Part shown: piece after piece, positions 1-11,597 of the stretch
Position numbering within the stretch: position 1 is the first letter of the stretch
How the letters are laid out: each line of letters opens with the position of its first letter
Origin: Fomes fomentarius
Taxonomy: Eukaryota > Basidiomycota > Agaricomycetes > Polyporales > Polyporaceae
NCBI GenBank assembly: GCA_022606135.1
Contig: JABYQN010000011.1
Coordinates: 248,001-312,000 of the forward strand
DNA: 64,000 nt
Reading direction: 5' to 3'
Program-made: the position numbers and the translations under genes
The notes under the pieces: model-generated
What the model saw: only the letters and a program-made list of their open reading frames with translations
The model's database searches: none
Told to the model about the DNA's origin: nothing

Positions 1-3000
1 GGTGATCATGATAAAAACGCCGCACAACTGGAATCAGGAGCTCGCAGCGCATCTCCGGGGCATCATCCGACTACGCCAGCTCGGTGGGTCTCTTCTCACA
101 GCCTACAGGCTCGGTTTCATCGCGCACTGGGTCCGGAATCAGTGCCATTATTGTACGCGTATTACGTGCAGGGTTCTGCGTCCTGACCCTGTGGTTCACT
201 CAGTGTCCTACGCGAAATGAGCGCGTTCGAATGCTCTCTTCCTTCTGGCTGCCAGAGCGTTGGGGTTCCTAAGGGGCACTCTGTATCAGCAGGCAGACCA
301 CCCGGACCGCACTTCTCAACATCGGCCTTGGTTTCCAACCCGCACGGCACAAGAGAAATTTTCGAGGTGACAACCGCCTATGTAGTATTTACCCATCCAC
401 GGGTCGCAACTGCAAAAAATCATCTTCTCTATGCCACAAGGTTCAGACCCCCGTCAATATCAGTGCGCGGTGTGTGTTGCATCATGCCATCCATTGACCT
501 TTGCCAATGCCCTCGACCTCGCCCTCGCAGCTTCGACTTCGGTATCCGCTCTTCGTTACATTCGCAGCCGCATTATATCGCCGCAGCATCGGGCTCTTCG
601 GTATCGGGATCATTGTTGCAGCGCGGCGTGCTCATCGAACTCAAACATTGCCATCAGCTTTTGGCACACCGAGCGCGATCTAGAACACAGCGCCCTGCAG
701 ACAGAACCCTCGCCATGTCTTGTCCACAGGCCGCACGCCCACCGCCCAGCGGCCTCCGCTGTGGCGAGGCTCAGGAGGCTGACGGTGGCCGGTGGTCGCT
801 CCTTGTCAATGTGAACGGCGTGAAAGGCCGCTGGTGGGGGGGGAGGAATGGGAATGAGCGAGGGACGGAGGGGCCAGGACATGCGCACTGGGACCGAGTC
901 GGAGGCTCGCTGCTTCTATCAGCGTTGCCGCGTTGGTATTCGCCGTCGCCATATACCGCAGGGGATTCTTCCAGCAGGCCGGACTGCCTTCACAGTCCTG
1001 GTCCAGATCTCCGGATCTGACGTCTCGCGGGAGGGGTTTCTCTCTCGAGCTTGCGCAACGCTGCCGCCTGTGCCGCGCGCGTGGTGTCAGGTATGTACAC
1101 GTCTTCGTCCGACCCGCGCTGGTACTTCTTGCGCTGCGCTCCGTAGACGAACTCATGCTCAGTTGAACGTTTTCGGCTCTCGGGTTTGGGTTTGGGGCGC
1201 GTTGGACTTATCATAGCGCTTTGTGGCCATCGCATCCGGCCATCGACATAGGGCTCCGGCCATTGGTCACCGCGAGCCGAGGCGTGCACGTTGCAAAAAT
1301 CGAACAGTGGGGACGAACCATCTCGGCTTCTTCTCTTCTTTGAATTTCCGTTCTTCCTGTGTCCTCTGTCCTCTCCAGCTCGTTCCCGCCGCACATCGCA
1401 TTCGACGGACACGGTATAGCCGGCCCCAGATGATGACGCGAACTAATTCGAATTTCTGCAGAACCCGCTTCGCGTTCGCACGTCGCTGCGCGTCCTGGGT
1501 GCCGCGGCCGTACACACCGCGCGCCATCCGGTATATCGCGCGCTCCAGGTATGCGTTCACCTGTTCTCGGTTACGACACCTTGTTGCAACGCTAATGGCT
1601 CGCGATCCCACACGGGGGCCCTGCCTCTCCCAGGCGCCCACACTCCCAGGCCCGGGGCGGCGGAAACATGCGGCTGTAGCTTGTCGCCACCGCAAATCAG
1701 GCTCAGAAGTCTGCCTCTTGCGGCATGCAGAGCGCATCGGGCACGCGTGTGCGCGTCTCTCTCTTTTTTCATCTCCTGCAGTCATGGGCGGCCCTCACTC
1801 ACCCTGGCCCTTTCTCCTCTGCGCCGCGATGTGCCACAGCTGCAGTCCGCCTAATCGACGCGAGCCGAGGGCGAGGCGAGTCGCGACCTCCCCATTGTCC
1901 TTTCTTTTTTGCGTTCCTCGGAAGCCAGGACCTGTGACCAACCCCACCCACACACACCGTACTACGCGCAACGTTGCTACTTGCACCGTTGAAGTCGGGT
2001 TCCTTTTGCTTTTCAAATCGCTCCCGGCATCGTCCCAGAGTCCCCACACCCCAATTCACATTTCGTATTACATACAGAACCCTCTCGCCCCACGTCCCCC
2101 AGGGTCCTCCGACAATGCCGCAGTGACAGCTCGCATAGCACTCATTCAACGTTCCAATAGCTAAGCGCTCATGCGAAGTCGTGCGCTCAGTGATGTATAC
2201 GTATACGCATGTCACTGTGAGGTAAGATTCAGGACGATCGCCCTCCGATCTGGACCCACGACTCTCGGGTGGACCGGGTGGTGTGCGTTCATGTCCATTG
2301 CTCCTTGACAAATCTGCCAACTTCGACCTTGCCTCTTGTGCTGATCCGCCGCGTTGAAGTTGCCGTCTTGTCTTACACTATCACTATGTAAGCATTGGAA
2401 CAAATTGTCTGGTTGTCCCCGTCCGTTCCAATCGTACGCTACTACAGCCAGCACGGGCTTAGCCAGGGCCGCCCCGCGCAGTAGGGTGTGGTAGATGGAT
2501 GCGCTATATATTCGTTATCACGCGACAATCGACTATCGACTGGGCTGGAATCCGACTTCATCTGGCATTGCTTGCAAGTCCGGGCGTTCGTTCTGTCATC
2601 GCCCCGGGTGGGGTCGTGTGCGTCACCGCGACCCACGGCGTGCATTATCACGCAAGTCGAACCCACTCCCGTTCAACCCTTCTCCGGCTGGCAATTATCA
2701 GACCCCTAAACGTGTCGACACGACGGGCTCGAGTGAGTTCGTCGGGGAGGGGCCGTCCTGCCAGTTAAACAAGACTACTCGAGATCTCGTGTGGCCCAGC
2801 GCCGCAGCGCATCGCAGTAGCAAGCCAGCAGTAAGTTCTTAACAGGAATTGAATGACGTATTGACTGTAGTGGCTGATATCGATACGTACTTGCACTGAC
2901 AGAGTGTCGGCAGTGCTCGAGTCGCCGGCGCGTCACGCTGTTCGGCTTATTGTGTTCTTCTGGGCGGTCTTCCTCCACGCTTTCACATCAATTCAATATC

Positions 3001-3464
3001 CCTCATCCCTCTCATCATGCCGGACGTTCTACCTTGAGCTTGTATGCACTCAGTCTCGCACCCAGTCTCGCACCACCGAAGATCATCAGAGCTACGGACT
3101 TGATTTGACCCCTTTGATAGATTCCAGAGCTCCAGGGCAGTCAGCGCGCAAAATTCGACCTGTGAAACAGCTATTCGTTTTTTGGCGCGACCCCACACCC
3201 GATCCGCACTAGAGAGTAAGTATAAGTAACTACTGAGAGCTATAGCGAGCAGATCATCGGGGTGATGGATCACATCACGATCCGAGTCGCTGGGAATCCA
3301 AACGTTACGATTCAACATTTCAAATTCAGTATTCGCTGACAGCGAGACGTCGCCAGTACTTGCGCTCGTCTTCCAGACTTCTGTCCCTTTTTCCTTGGGA
3401 ACCCCGCACCGGTCCTCCACGGAGCTCACGCGGCTTCTTTTCACCTCGACGTTAGTGCGCACCG

Positions 3465-3491
3465 CCCCATCCCCATCCCCATCCCCATCCC
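3465..3491. repeat. CCCCAT hexanucleotide microsatellite
   Basis: Four perfect tandem copies of CCCCAT followed by CCC. It lies in the gene-free region and no coding function is apparent. Confidence 0.9.
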
Positions 3492-3794
3492 TCGCCTGCC
3501 TGCGGAAGAAGCAAACCCGGTCGCAGGCGAATCCCGTACACACCACGGCTGAAAGATGCATTCGCGCAGATTGTGCGGGACGAACGAAAAGGCGCTCAGG
3601 TAATCACGTCGCTCGTTCGTGGTTCGATCCGCAGCCAGCTCGAGAGGGAGCTTCTCCCAGCGCGTTCCCGTACCCAAACGCCCGTTCGCCTTCCCAATCC
3701 CATGATTCAATTGCTCATGCATGATAACGCCCAGGGTGGAGCGGACATCTAAAACATACGCGTTGACGGGTACACGTATACGTGTGCGTGTGCC

Positions 3795-3809
3795 TGTGTG
3801 TGTGTGTGT
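3795..3809. repeat. TG dinucleotide microsatellite
   Basis: An uninterrupted run of alternating T and G in the gene-free region. Confidence 0.85.
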
Positions 3810-6800
3810 TTTTCCTCTCTATGATGACGTACTTTCCGCCCCCTTCCCTCCGACACTCATCCTATGCTGTTTTTGCGCAGACCGGCTAATTAATGTCGCT
3901 CGAAGCGTCGAGCTTCAAAGTCCGCACCTCACCGCTGCACACACACTGGCGAAGGCATATGCATTTCATATGATAGATATAGAACGGCCCTCTTGGCCCC
4001 CGCTTTCTCGCCGCTCGCAGTGGACTGGGACGGCTGGCTCGGCCAACGAGGACCGAGGGAAGCAGGAAGCATGGTCACGACATCAAAGCAGGCAGCTGGG
4101 ACCCAGTCGCTGGCACAGTGGAGGTCGCGCGGACGTATCACGAGATGGAGATGCTGGATGATGCGAGGCGTACTATACATACGTATCGATGACCAGCATC
4201 GATGGACCCGGTGCGCGGTAAGTTCGCCAGAACTCCTGAGGCCTGAGGCTGATGTCCGTGATAGTCATGATGTCTTCCAGCAGGTGAGTCGTATCTATTA
4301 GTACCCACTGGCGCTTCTCCTTGGACGTGTCTGCGAACGCCACAAACTTGTTACTGATACGGTGACAGATGCGCCGGCTTCGCTCAGTGGCTAAGGGATG
4401 TCTGGGCGGTGCGTGCGAACAGTGAGCGCGTCCATTCTCATCCCTCTTCTTCTTCTTGTTCAATCTTATTCCTGATAGACTGTTCAACAAACAAGCGTAT
4501 GCTCTTGAATTCCGCCCAGCTCACGCTGCGGCTACTGCATACTACTCTAGTGTCCCCCGAGTCTCTCTCTCCCGCAGTCCTGTAGTGTGATCAACATAGG
4601 TACGCCATGAGGGGCAATCTTCGCTTAGCTCACATGGCTTACTCACACTCCCGCGCCTGTGTCTTCCGAGACTGGCAATGTCCTTCACTCTGAGAGTACG
4701 TACGGGGCGCTTATGATTTCAAACCCTAAACAATGTTCCATTGAAGTGGTTCGTATCAACTGTCTGCTGGTCCGGTGGCCTCAGACATGTAAGCGCGCGG
4801 TATACTGCTCAAGTCGACTTGTCTTCCTCGGGCGCGCGCGGTGCCAGTCACTGACCGTAGGCAGCGGTCCTCTCCCCTAGAACACGGCGCGGTGACAAGA
4901 AGAGCTGTAGTGTCACGAGATGGCTCGTAAGTCGTCTGTTACCGAAGCGAAATACTGACCGTGATGACGGACGTACTAGGGCAAGGCTTAGGATCAAATC
5001 GAGCGTACAGCGGAGCGCGCATCCGCATCAACCAAAGGACTCTGGACTCTGGAGCCTGCACAACTTGAAGTGCTTGCTCTCTCGCAACTACAGGGCTCAG
5101 ATCTCATCATCCTGTCCACCTATGGCCATAGATCGCACCGCCGCCGTACTGGCACGCACAGATCTCGCAACACGTCTCTCGCATTGCGACGGGGAAGCTC
5201 TTCACTGACAGGTTCGCCGGCAGGGACCGCGTCTGACGGACGCGAACAGGGCGCGGCTGGCACTGAACCAGCCTGAGCACACGCCGAGCCCCGAGAGCAC
5301 GGCCCAGCCCCAGCGCGCAAGATAGTTTATTACGGGGCTGTGTCGGTACATACTGTCAGCGCCACGGCCGTTGTCGAGACGTGTTCCATGCGCTGTCAAG
5401 TACTACTACTACTTCTAATAGCGCCCGGTTCGACCTCTTCCTCTGAACCTTGTGAGTCCGAGGCGTCTGTTAAACGAACTGATGTACGTCGTCTAGAAGC
5501 TGTGGGTGATAACGAGGTGCAATCTGGTTCTGCAGGCTTCCTAACCTCGAAGCTACCTTGTATCACTTCTACTGCTGCTGCGTCAACCTCAACTAACAAA
5601 CAGTATCCCCTGCGCGACTGCATAATCACAGACCGCAGGGATGTCGCTATAATCACTGCTAGATGCACTCCTGAGTCCAAGCCTTGGATCATCTACTGAA
5701 CCCTCACATGGCATCGCGCCAACGGAGGTAGCGATCGCTCGGGTGGCACTGAACTAATCTGACTGACTATCAGCAACGGCATTCTTTTCTGAGCCGTGTT
5801 CCAAGACTGGGTCCGCTGTGCTGTACATCGTCTGTATGTACTATGACCCGTGACGAGCGGCCCTTGACCGTTGCCGAACAAGTACGACTCGCCGTGTGGC
5901 ACGTCGGAACGCACTTGTTCGCGAGGCCTTGGGACGAGGACTCGGAGAACGAATCAGATGTGGGGAAGACTTCAGCCCCAGGCTGTCCGTCTGGCAACGG
6001 CTCGTTTCTTCCCCGCGTCAAGCCATTGCCTGGCGGCGGCGTACGCTCATCTGGGATCTCTGAGATCCTTGCAAGCTGGATCGCAGCCTTGGCACTGGCT
6101 GGTCGAGTCGACGGCTGTCGAAAGATAGATATATCACTTGGATTTCACCTGTCACACGCACTGACGGTGAGCTCCAGCCTCTTCGAACAAGTCATGGGGC
6201 TGCCAACTCGGACCCCATCCCACCACCCAATCTTCCGCCAGATTCCTGGACTCCATCGGAGCACGATGACCGCCACTCTCTGATCGTGATCATCGTTGTT
6301 AGTAGTAGAAGTCGAATCAATGGACACTCGCATCGCGCGCGCACACACACACTGCCATGGTCGAGTCCCAGCCCGGTCAACGTTACAGTTCTTCCGACGC
6401 TCTCTCGCTTCCCCGTCTCGACTCCTCGCGTAGCACGCGATTCAACGGTGCAATGTTGGCCCCGGACGAAACTCTGAGATTGGGTACGAAGTTGCGGAGA
6501 TGAGGCCAGGCCTGAGGAGAGCCTCTCATTCTCTCTCTCACACACCCCTCGTCGCGTAACACTGATCTCGCCGGACGCTTGAACTTCAGTCGGGCATGGC
6601 CCCGTCCGAAACGGAACTTGCCGAAACCAAGAAAAAAAAAAGAGCACGATTTTTTTACGATTCTATCCTGACCACTTTCACTTTTGAGTCTTTCCTTGGA
6701 AATGCTCCGCATGTGCACGGCCCGCGGTGTCGCCGCCGTCAAACTTTCTCCGTCAGTCAATCAAACTGTTTTCCGCACCGACTTTCACATGTGCGATTTG

Positions 6801-7699
6801 CACGGCGCTCGCCAGGGCTAACTTATTCGTGGCACGATAGGGCATCGTGTTCAGGACTCCGTATGCATACGATTATGGACGACGCATGCAGCGGAGGACG
6901 ACGCCAGAAAGACTCAGCACGTGCCCGGTATGCAATGTCAGAAGGTGAGCATGGTAGGCAACTATCGACCAAATCATCTTCTAGGACAGCATGCCTCATT
7001 GGCTAGGAAGCAGCGTCCAGGACGAGAAGCATCAAGGTGGCGGTCGTCTTACGTCTCGACAGCCCCGCGCGGGAGTCAGCAATAATGATCCCGCGGAGCC
7101 TGATCGTGCCAGGGCACCGCCGCTGGGATGCATGGGGAAAGGTTCGCAGCGGGATTTGCACGCTTTCCCACTCCGACGGGGCACGACATGAAGTGGCTGG
7201 ACGGAGCTGGGACGCGGGCGACGAAGAGGGAGAGATGACCTGAGATTGATGCCGTCAGCGAAGCGATTCCTGCCAGGTCTGCTGTCGAGACACGCGCGAT
7301 CGATGCGCCTCGGGGGTCTATTCGCGTCCCTGCTCAGGCCAGGTCGTCGTGCGCAGGCAAAAGAGGGCAGAGAAGCTGCCGGACGCGGCGGGGATTCCAG
7401 CAGGATCTGCCACCGCGTTCTCATGACCGTGGACACCGCCCCGATAACGGTTTGGCAGGCCTCTTGTGCCCACTTCGTGCTCTCATCGCATCCGCCGTGC
7501 TACGTACGACGTAAACCACTGGTGCTCAAGGTACCTCATATAGGCCCCTCTCGCACTCATCAATACAGCAGCGAAGATTCGTCGCGAAAACTTCGGAAGG
7601 GAGACTTGAAGCCCCGGCTTGAAAAGGTTATCTGTTTCCTCTCTCCCCCTCCCCCTTCGCACTCCCGGCGATCCACTGAATGTTTGTACCCCGGACGGC

Positions 7700-8636
7700 G
7701 GTAAGTAAGAATCAAGATCTTCGTTCGCGTGCACAGGGTCCGAGCCCACCCGCGTCGCGTCTTAAGACGTACAGCCCGTCTCCGAGTGGTTTCTCTACCA
7801 TACCCGGCGCGCACTCATCCTTCCCCAAGATTCGAGTGCCTTCCGAGATCCCTGCCCTTCTCAGGCAGTTTCGCATTCCCGAGCACGAGGCTTCGCAGCT
7901 CCCGGTACCATCATCCGCGAAGAGAGCCCCCAGGGCACGTTGGCACTGGTCGCCGGCGGCATATTGCCTGGAAGACCACCAGCTACGGGCCGTCCTTCTT
8001 CAACACTCGTCGAAGCTCCCAGCTTTCAGTTCCACAGAACCGGTCCAGCACATCCTCATACAGCGTCCGTGGGGTGTTTTAGACTTCAGACACGCCGTCC
8101 CACACATAGTACGGCGCTCATCAAGCGAGGCCAGTATCGCGCAGGTAACCAACGCCCACTGAACGGGGAATGTGGTCCCAAATAATTATCTGTACGGCCG
8201 CTTGGACGAGTTCCGAGCGAGTGTCAATCGCGCGAGGGGGTTTATCCGCAACGTTCTCAGCTCGCCGGAACCCCGAACTACGATGGCCAAGACACGCCCA
8301 ATGGGGGTGGACATGAGCCTGTTGCTGCGCCGCTCCTTCCCCCTTCCATCTTCCCACTTCGCGTTCGCGCTCTGCGGACACAGAAGCTGGAACTCGGGCG
8401 TAACTATCCAGGTGCATGGGCGCGGATGCGGGAACTGAGCGAGGAGGGAGAACGTGCCGCGGCGTTCGACACACTCGCCCGTCCCTCGCCTCGCCCTGGC
8501 GACACGATGTCATCCGCCGCATTTCGCTACCAGTGCAAGTTGTCGCTGCGCACATCTTCACTCTCCAGGGCGCGGGAACAAGGCCCTCGTCATTCCGCGG
8601 CGAACCGGGTTTCCGGTTGCCCGTCGCTCGCCACAC
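7700..8636 (-). pseudogene. Possible decayed protein-coding frame
   Basis: One minus-strand frame reads as plausible protein for about 310 codons but is broken by stop codons. From 8636 to about 8127 it is open. It then meets TGA TGA, continues with YYVWDGVSEV, meets TAA, continues with TLYEDVLDRFCGTESWELRR and KKDGP, meets TAG, and carries on with LVVFQ. Each stop could come from a single C-to-T change (CGA to TGA, CAA to TAA, CAG to TAG), which would suit a gene decayed by cytosine deamination. The family was not recognised, and the case rests only on protein-like composition, so it may be chance. Confidence 0.25.
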
Positions 8637-9188
8637 TGTCCCTGCCAGCTAACGCCACCGCCGCTACGTATCATCCAAACTTCGAGTCGAGCCTGATCCT
8701 GCGCCGACCAGTAGTCAGTGTGTATGACTTAGCAGCGAAGAAAAAAAAACGTCTGTGTACTGAGCTTCGCTATCTCAGCCGCACCTTCCCGCGCGGCTGC
8801 GGGCGCGATCGCGACCCACGTTGAGCAGGAATTCACCACAGTGGCAGGCCTGCGCGCGTGCGGCCAGGCTCTTGCACGCTTGTACGTGTAAGCGACTCCG
8901 CCCCGCCGACCGCCACCGCTCCCGCTCCCTCTAACTCTCCATTCTGTAGGGGACCCCCAGGGCCGGGATGGCCACTGGGACATATTTGGAGATGTGACCA
9001 CTTGAAATGGTCTGCGAAGGTTCGATGTACGGATGTAGATCTGCCCTGGCAGCCCTGTCGACCTCTCGGCCAATAGCATCGCGCCATCATCATCCTTTCG
9101 CCGGATATCTCCTGGCCACCGGCTGTCGAGACCCGGCTACGGTACTCAGGTGCCCAGGGCCTGCGTACACTGCTTCCAACTTCTGGCA

Positions 9189-9201
9189 GGGGGGGGGGGG
9201 G
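9189..9201. repeat. Poly-G run of 13
   Basis: Thirteen consecutive G on the plus strand. It could form a G-quadruplex with nearby G tracts, or its length could be a sequencing or assembly artefact. Confidence 0.85.
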
Positions 9202-11579
9202 ACGAGGGACCTCCCCGATGAACCTCAGGACCGCCGCACACGACCGTCTCTTCCGCCCTGCATCGCAATACACCCCGACTCGCCGCGAGCAGTTGTGGCT
9301 AAACTGGCGTATTGGCCCCGCCGGGAGCGAGAAATAACCAGTCCAGGATCAAGTTGGTGGTTCGCCAGCCAGCCTGCCCGTAAATCCCCGAGGCTCTCTA
9401 GCCTCTGTATCCCCACACTCGCACGGCGGCGGCCCGGTTGTTGGCGGTTGGACCCTCGGTGCGGCGGTGGCGGCGGGGCGAGAGGGGGGCGAAGGAGAAG
9501 GTGGTTCAACCTGGTTGGCGGGCTGGTCTTGTACGTGTAAGCGGACCCACCCCCCCTTCCCTGCGTCCCTGTCATGCCTGTGTCCATGCGATCTCAGACG
9601 GAGAGGAACGCGACTCGAAAAACCTTGGCTGCGCCGCCGACGCGCCCTCCCAGTTCCAGTTCCAGTCCGTCCCGGCTCTCCCGACGGACCGCGGCGCGCG
9701 GGTGGCCCGATGCGCATGCGCTCACTGCATAGTCCACCGTGCGCGTGTGGCATGTCTCTGTTGGAACGTTTGAACTCTCCGGTGTGCTGGGGATGGGAGC
9801 GGCATGCGCGCGACGTATGTAAGAACAGGGGGGGCGCGCGGCGCACTGGTGCGTAATCGATGTGCACGGAACGCTGGGAGAATGGGGACAAGTCACTTCC
9901 GCGCAAATTTGGGATTGGATGCAACTCATGTCCGATTCTCCCGAGGTAAGGGTCCGTCGATGACATTGAACAGCGAGAGCGGGAAACTCGCACTAACCGC
10001 GCGCTTCCCGTCCCATGTTTTCTTGTGTTTTTTTGTTTCCTTGGCAGCGGTCAGTAGTAACTCAGTGATTCAGTGCGGTTGAGTCAGTGTCCTTCCTCAC
10101 TGACATCATAGCTGCCTTACCCGTCATGGATCCGATGCGAGGCGAAACTCGTCTAGTAGTCTGCTCATCATACCAATGTATTCATAATGAACCAGCGGGG
10201 TGAGCGTCAGCTGAAGCGCCTCTCTGTTCTTGCACGGGACTCAGAATCCGCAGGACTGTAGACTCGTCGCACAATTAACGCCCCTCACATGACTGAGTTA
10301 TCGCCTGATTATCGCCCATCAGACATACATACGAACTAGCATACGAACCATCCACTTCGGGTTGTCCTATCCCGGCCTGCCACTGCGATGGGAGAGGATC
10401 CCCGGGAGTTTACTGAACAGACAATGTAGTAGCCATATGCCACGGCTCTTCAGCCCTGACCGTTGCACGTGGAACGTCCCGGGCCAAGTGTCGCCGCCCT
10501 TCTGATGTCAAACAGTCTTTTAATACCTCCTGTATCCCACCGCACGCTTCCCCTTCTCGCATAGTACGAAGTCGCATACTTCCTACTACAAACGCCGGAA
10601 TTGCATTGAGTCTCTTATGAGATACTACCCCTGTGTCAGATAGCATGGTTGTTGTTATATCCGCCCGCAGGTTCCACTCCTTCGCGCGAGTGGATCTCTG
10701 CGGGAAGCGGGGGGGTCACACATACGCTCCAGCTTCGGCCATGCCTCTTGAATGAGGAACGTGGAAGGGGCGAGGCTCCCGTTCCGTCGACACGGGTGCT
10801 ATGATGTTCTACGAGACTTTCCTATTCTGGACAGGCGCCAACACTGTGGCTGCGGCGTGTGTGGTGATGCGGCGCAACCATCGCTTTCAGATTGTTACAG
10901 ACATGCCTCATTCAACTTCCTTCTTATCCTCGATTATCTTGGGGTATTAACGATTGGGCGGATATCCATCCGTTCAAAACTCCACCAAGGGAGTCAGGCG
11001 AGCGAGACGTCACCCGGATTGGGGAGTGAGAACAGTAGGTACTAGCGGGCGGTCAGTAATACCAATATACTAGTAGGTTCAATTCCGCCAGATTTCGATC
11101 ACCAAACGGCGTCTCCGCCTTGCTCACCTGCTCTCTACTCAGGACAGAGATGAAGCCCGCGCGCGTGCCCACACCACATCGTCTCGCTGGAAGAACGTTC
11201 CAGAGGGCCATGAGGTTGCCACTGCCCAGGGCTGGCAAGCGGGACATGGCAGACCGGTTGGTGGAAGTTCCATCTGCCCCAAGGCACGCTCACACCAACG
11301 CCGTCCCACCCCCGCCGCGTCTCTGGTCCTGAAGTCCCATGCTGCTGCCACACCCGCCGCATGGGATATGCGACCCTGCCGCCACAGAATCACAAACATA
11401 CCAATACCACGGGCTGGCGCGCGGACCGTCGCCGCACTTGTAACAGAAGTTCGGAAGGGTTAGAAATCAGCCCACCTGCTGGCAGGCAGCTGGTTGCGGC
11501 GGGTCCCCGTCGGACTGGACGAGTTTTGGTTCTGTGGGTCTTATCGGTACGTGAGCAGCTTGCCCTTTGAATTCCCAAT

Positions 11580-11597
11580 TTCTCTCTCTCTCTCTCT
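11580..11597. repeat. CT dinucleotide microsatellite
   Basis: Run of alternating T and C, followed by an impure pyrimidine stretch to about 11620. Confidence 0.85.

Larger units (their letters stand above)
1..7699. other. Gene-free region, left part
   Basis: I find no gene here that I can support. Open frames are long on both strands, as expected for GC-rich DNA, but their translations lack recognisable domains and no chain of phase-consistent exons could be built. Two minus-strand stretches, about 1430-1560 and 990-1160, look somewhat protein-like and are listed under findings. The region holds simple repeats at 3465-3491 and 3795-3809. Confidence 0.6.

Noticed and set aside
217..2164. Long plus-strand open frames at 217-1020 (267 codons) and 1223-2164 (313 codons).
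   Set aside because: Arg/Pro/Ser/His-rich translations without any domain. Overlapping frames on the other strand are just as long, as expected in GC-rich noncoding DNA.
2983..3561. 192-codon minus-strand frame that includes a run of DG residues.
   Set aside because: The DG run is a translation of the CCCCAT microsatellite. The rest shows no family resemblance.
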